Below, piece by piece: positions 5,062-6,884 of a stretch of DNA of 6,884 nt. Position 1 is the first letter of the stretch. Each line of letters starts with the position of its first letter. Position numbers and translations under genes: made by a program. The notes under the pieces were generated by a model that was not told where the DNA came from, ran no database searches, and saw nothing but the letters and a program-made list of their open reading frames with translations. The stretch comes from Ruminococcaceae bacterium UBA1375 (GTDB lineage Bacteria; Bacillota; Clostridia; Oscillospirales; Ruminococcaceae): assembly GCA_002305795.1 (NCBI GenBank), contig DBRF01000005.1, forward strand, positions 1-6,884. The letters are read 5' to 3'.

Positions 5062-6189
5062 ATGGAAAGCTATTTTGGAGAAGCCACCCCAAAACTGGGC
5101 TTCGGCTTAATGCGGCTGCCCAAAACAAAAGATGGCAAAATCGACTTAGAACAAACCAAGCAGATGGTAGACCGGTTTATGGAGGCCGGACTGACCTATT
5201 TCGACACTGCCTACGTTTACGATGACGGCGATTCGGAACGGGCGGCCAAGGCGGCGCTGGTGGACCGGTATCCCCGGGAAAGTTTCACCCTGGCCACTAA
5301 ACTCTGTGCCTGGATGGGAGCCCACGATGAAAAGAGTGCCAAACAGCAGTTTTACACCAGCCTGGAGCGCACCGGAGCCGGGTATTTTGACTACTACCTC
5401 CTCCACGCTTTGCAGGCGGGAAACTACAAAACCTACGACAAATACCACATCTGGGATTTCGTCAAGGAGCAGAAGGAAAAGGGCCTGATTAAGCACTGGG
5501 GCTTTTCCTTCCACGCCACCCCGGACATTCTGGATAGGCTGCTCACCGACCATCCCGATGCGGAGTTTGTCCAGCTTCAGCTCAACTACGCCGACTGGGA
5601 AAACCCAGACGTCACCGCCCGGGAAAACTATGAGGTTGCCCGGAAACACGGCAAATCCATTGTGGTGATGGAGCCGGTGAAGGGAGGGGCTTTGGCCAAT
5701 CCCCCCACCAAAGTCCAGGAGATTTTCCGCCAGGCAGACCCCAAGGCTTCCTTTGCTTCCTGGGCCATCCGCTATGCCGCTTCCCTGGACGGCATCATCA
5801 CCGTGCTGTCCGGGATGTCCAACCTGGAGCAGATGGAGGACAACCTTTCCTATATGAAGGACTTCCGGCCCCTGAATGCCCACGAGCAGCAGGCCATCCG
5901 CAAAGCCCAGGAGGCCATCAACGGGGTGAAGTCCATCCCCTGTACCGCTTGCCACTACTGCACCGGCGGATGTCCCAAGCAGATTCCCATTCCCGAAATC
6001 TTTGCCGCCCGGAACCGGCAGCTGGTGTGGGGACAGCTTCAGGAAGGCCAGGCGGCCTACGATCAGCTGGCGGCCAAAGGAAACGTGGCTTCTGACTGCA
6101 TCGGCTGCGGCCAGTGCGAGCGGGCCTGTCCCCAGCAGATCAAGGTGATCCAGCGGCTGAAGGAATGTGCCGCCGCATTGGAAAAGTAA
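5062..6189 (+). CDS. Aldo/keto reductase with C-terminal double [4Fe-4S] ferredoxin-like domain
   Basis: A 375-residue protein of the ferredoxin-fused aldo/keto reductase group (COG1453 type). Residues 10-270 form the TIM-barrel reductase. The catalytic tetrad is visible as D48 and Y53 in FDTAYVY, K80 in LATKL, and H115 in YYLLHAL. GFSFHATPD (147-155) and VVMEPVKGGALA (201-212) are further family blocks. Two cluster motifs follow: C294-x2-C297-x2-C300-x3-C304-P and C346-x2-C349-x2-C352-x3-C356-P. All eight cysteines are present. The likely role is NAD(P)H- or ferredoxin-linked reduction of a carbonyl in the anaerobic cytosol; the substrate is unknown. AAGGAGG (5047-5053) lies 8 nt before ATG 5062. 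It is transcribed alone from its own promoter and ends at a strong terminator. The gene looks intact, unlike the neighbouring ATPase genes. Confidence 0.94.
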   Translation: MESYFGEATPKLGFGLMRLPKTKDGKIDLEQTKQMVDRFMEAGLTYFDTAYVYDDGDSERAAKAALVDRYPRESFTLATKLCAWMGAHDEKSAKQQFYTSLERTGAGYFDYYLLHALQAGNYKTYDKYHIWDFVKEQKEKGLIKHWGFSFHATPDILDRLLTDHPDAEFVQLQLNYADWENPDVTARENYEVARKHGKSIVVMEPVKGGALANPPTKVQEIFRQADPKASFASWAIRYAASLDGIITVLSGMSNLEQMEDNLSYMKDFRPLNAHEQQAIRKAQEAINGVKSIPCTACHYCTGGCPKQIPIPEIFAARNRQLVWGQLQEGQAAYDQLAAKGNVASDCIGCGQCERACPQQIKVIQRLKECAAALEK

Positions 6190-6227
6190 AGTTTCCATTT
6201 TCTGATCGGCTTTTTTCATCTTTTTCA

Positions 6228-6275
6228 ACAAAAATCCCGGAGGCAGAAGAAAAACTGCTTCCGGGATTGGTTTTT
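6228..6275. terminator. Bidirectional terminator between the aldo/keto reductase and GNAT genes
   Basis: AATCCCGGAGGCAG (6233-6246) pairs with CTGCTTCCGGGATT (6255-6268), 14 pairs with one G-T wobble and an A-rich 8-nt loop. GGTTTTT follows on the + strand (to 6275). On the - strand the stem runs into TTTTGTTG, so it can also end the convergent GNAT gene, with one C-A mismatch in that direction. Confidence 0.92.
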
Positions 6276-6297
6276 CCCAACTGTTCTCCGAGATAGG

Positions 6298-6720
6298 TTA
6301 TCGCTGCCACAGTAAGGTCAGCTTTACTTCGTTGCTGTCTCCGTCCAGGCTGCGGCGGCAGATCTGAAAGCCTTCCCGCAGGTAAAAGGCCAAGGCCCGC
6401 TGGTTTTTGCTGTATACCTGAAGCCACAGCTGAGGGCGCCGCTGCTTTAGGGTCTCCAGCAGCCTGCGGCCGATACCCTGTCCCTGGAAGTCCGGGAGGA
6501 CAAACAGCCCGTGGACCCAGTCCCGGCGAAGCCCAATCAATCCCACCAGTCTGCCTTCTTCCACTGCCACATAAACCTCCTGCTGCTGCAATGCGGTTTT
6601 GATTTGGGCACGGCGCTGTTCCCAAAAATAAGCGGGCAGAAAACCGTGAGCCTGTCGGTTGGCTTTTTGCCAAACTTCTATTGCGGCTTCCAAATCCTGG
6701 TATTCCATTTTCCGAATCAT
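6298..6720 (-). CDS. GNAT-family N-acetyltransferase (YiaC/YjaB-like)
   Basis: A 140-residue acetyl-CoA-dependent acetyltransferase; the acceptor is unknown. The N-terminal IRKMEYQDLEAAIEVWQKA and AHGFLPAYFW (24-33) resemble the YiaC/YjaB/YjgM group, members of which acetylate protein lysines in E. coli. VYVAVEEGRLVGLIGL (49-64) forms the central strands. The acetyl-CoA pyrophosphate motif is Q79-G-Q-G82-I-G84 after VHGLFVLPDF. YSKNQRALAFY (103-113) followed by LREGF is the usual C-terminal motif B. The start ATG 6720 is preceded by AAAAGGAG (6730-6737, 9-nt spacing). A longer frame to 6849 would add 43 residues running through the structured element and is unlikely. No convincing promoter is seen. 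It shares a terminator with the convergent aldo/keto reductase gene. Confidence 0.9.
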   Translation of the reverse strand: MIRKMEYQDLEAAIEVWQKANRQAHGFLPAYFWEQRRAQIKTALQQQEVYVAVEEGRLVGLIGLRRDWVHGLFVLPDFQGQGIGRRLLETLKQRRPQLWLQVYSKNQRALAFYLREGFQICRRSLDGDSNEVKLTLLWQR

Positions 6721-6729
6721 CGCGAAGGA

Positions 6730-6737
6730 CTCCTTTT
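6730..6737 (-). promoter_or_regulatory. Ribosome binding site of the GNAT gene
   Basis: AAAAGGAG on the - strand, 9 nt before ATG 6720. It sets the start of the acetyltransferase against the longer frame that begins at 6849. Confidence 0.8.
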
Positions 6738-6750
6738 GTTCTCCAACCGA

Positions 6751-6874
6751 TACCCTTAAGTGTCCGTTGGGTTTCCGTTGGTTTTCGCCGTCAGGCGAAA
6801 TGCCGCCCTTACTTTTTGGGCGGCAAAACGGGAACCGTAATCGCAGCATTTGCTTTCGGCAAAAGCTGCTGATT
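6751..6874 (+). repeat. Structured intergenic element, copy 2 (three-way junction plus hairpin)
   Basis: Starts near TACC (6751), with GTCCGTTG at 6762-6769. P1 pairs 6770-6779 with 6827-6836 (GGTTTCCGTT/AACGGGAACC, 10 pairs including the same T-G wobble as copy 1). After a 3-nt linker come P2 (6783-6789 with 6794-6800, loop GTCA) and directly P3 (6801-6808 with 6818-6825, 9-nt loop). One A (6826) leads back to P1. GTAAT (6837-6841) leads into P4, which spans 6839-6874: AATC/GATT with one bulged T, GCAGC/GCTGC, an A-A mismatch, then TTTGC/GCAAA with loop TTTCG. Arm sequences differ from copy 1, but stems and linkers match. It lies upstream of the GNAT gene on the opposite strand, and may relate to an unseen gene beyond 6884. 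Confidence 0.72.
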
Positions 6875-6884
6875 CCTACCTTTG

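Noticed and set aside
5146..6231. A 361-codon open frame on the - strand opposite the aldo/keto reductase
   Set aside because: It is antisense to a gene with full catalytic and cysteine motifs. Its translation shows no recognisable domain, and long antisense frames are common at this GC content.
6764..6785. Tandem 11-bp direct repeat CCGTTGGGTTT/CCGTTGGTTTT
   Set aside because: It falls inside the leader and P1 strand of structured copy 2 and is not a tandem repeat in copy 1, so it is best explained by the element.
6801..6828. GC-rich hairpin as a rho-independent terminator of a gene entering from beyond 6884 on the - strand
   Set aside because: Only three T residues follow on that strand, and the hairpin matches arm P3 of the repeated element by position.
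6721..6849. Longer GNAT start at 6849, 43 residues upstream
   Set aside because: The extra residues are translated from the structured element. The family N-terminus MIRKMEYQDL begins at 6720 after a good ribosome binding site.

Overview
The window reads as a piece of a GC-rich, probably gut-type Firmicutes (Clostridia, Oscillospiraceae/Ruminococcaceae-like) chromosome. The reasons are a bacterial V-type ATPase operon, strong AAGGAGG-type ribosome binding sites, a ferredoxin-domain aldo/keto reductase typical of anaerobes, and compact convergent gene pairs separated by bidirectional terminators. The taxonomic placement is inference; no marker gene is present.

Layout. 1-3036 (+) is the 3' part of a V/A-type ATPase operon: the C-terminal part of catalytic subunit A, then subunit B, then the central-stalk subunit D, ending in a bidirectional terminator (3041-3086). 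Two apparent single-base lesions interrupt this operon. One is inside subunit B, at a run of five G residues (1906-1910). The other is at the very start of subunit D (2406-2413). Either the operon is decaying or the assembly carries small indels. 3208-4684 (-) is a two-gene operon, nitroreductase then Nudix hydrolase, overlapping by 14 nt. It is driven by a near-consensus promoter (4740-4768) that carries two palindromes. 5062-6189 (+) is a monocistronic aldo/keto reductase with two C-terminal CxxCxxCxxxCP iron-sulfur motifs. It has its own promoter and an 85-nt leader, and it ends at a bidirectional terminator shared with a convergent GNAT acetyltransferase, 6298-6720 (-).

The most interesting signal is not a protein gene. 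Two intergenic stretches (about 3101-3210 and 6751-6874), more than 3.5 kb apart and in the same orientation, are copies of one structured element. Both have an identical GTCCGTTG leader, a 10-bp closing stem with three compensatory base-pair changes, a three-way junction with identical linker lengths (3, 0 and 1 nt), two arms of different sequence, a GTAAT linker and a further hairpin with a TTCGG apex. Conserved wobble pairs favour the + strand as the RNA strand. This looks like a dispersed structured RNA or palindromic repeat family.

The genes are mostly independent units. The ATPase operon couples ion movement to ATP. The nitroreductase/Nudix pair and the aldo/keto reductase are redox or nucleotide-housekeeping enzymes of unknown substrate.
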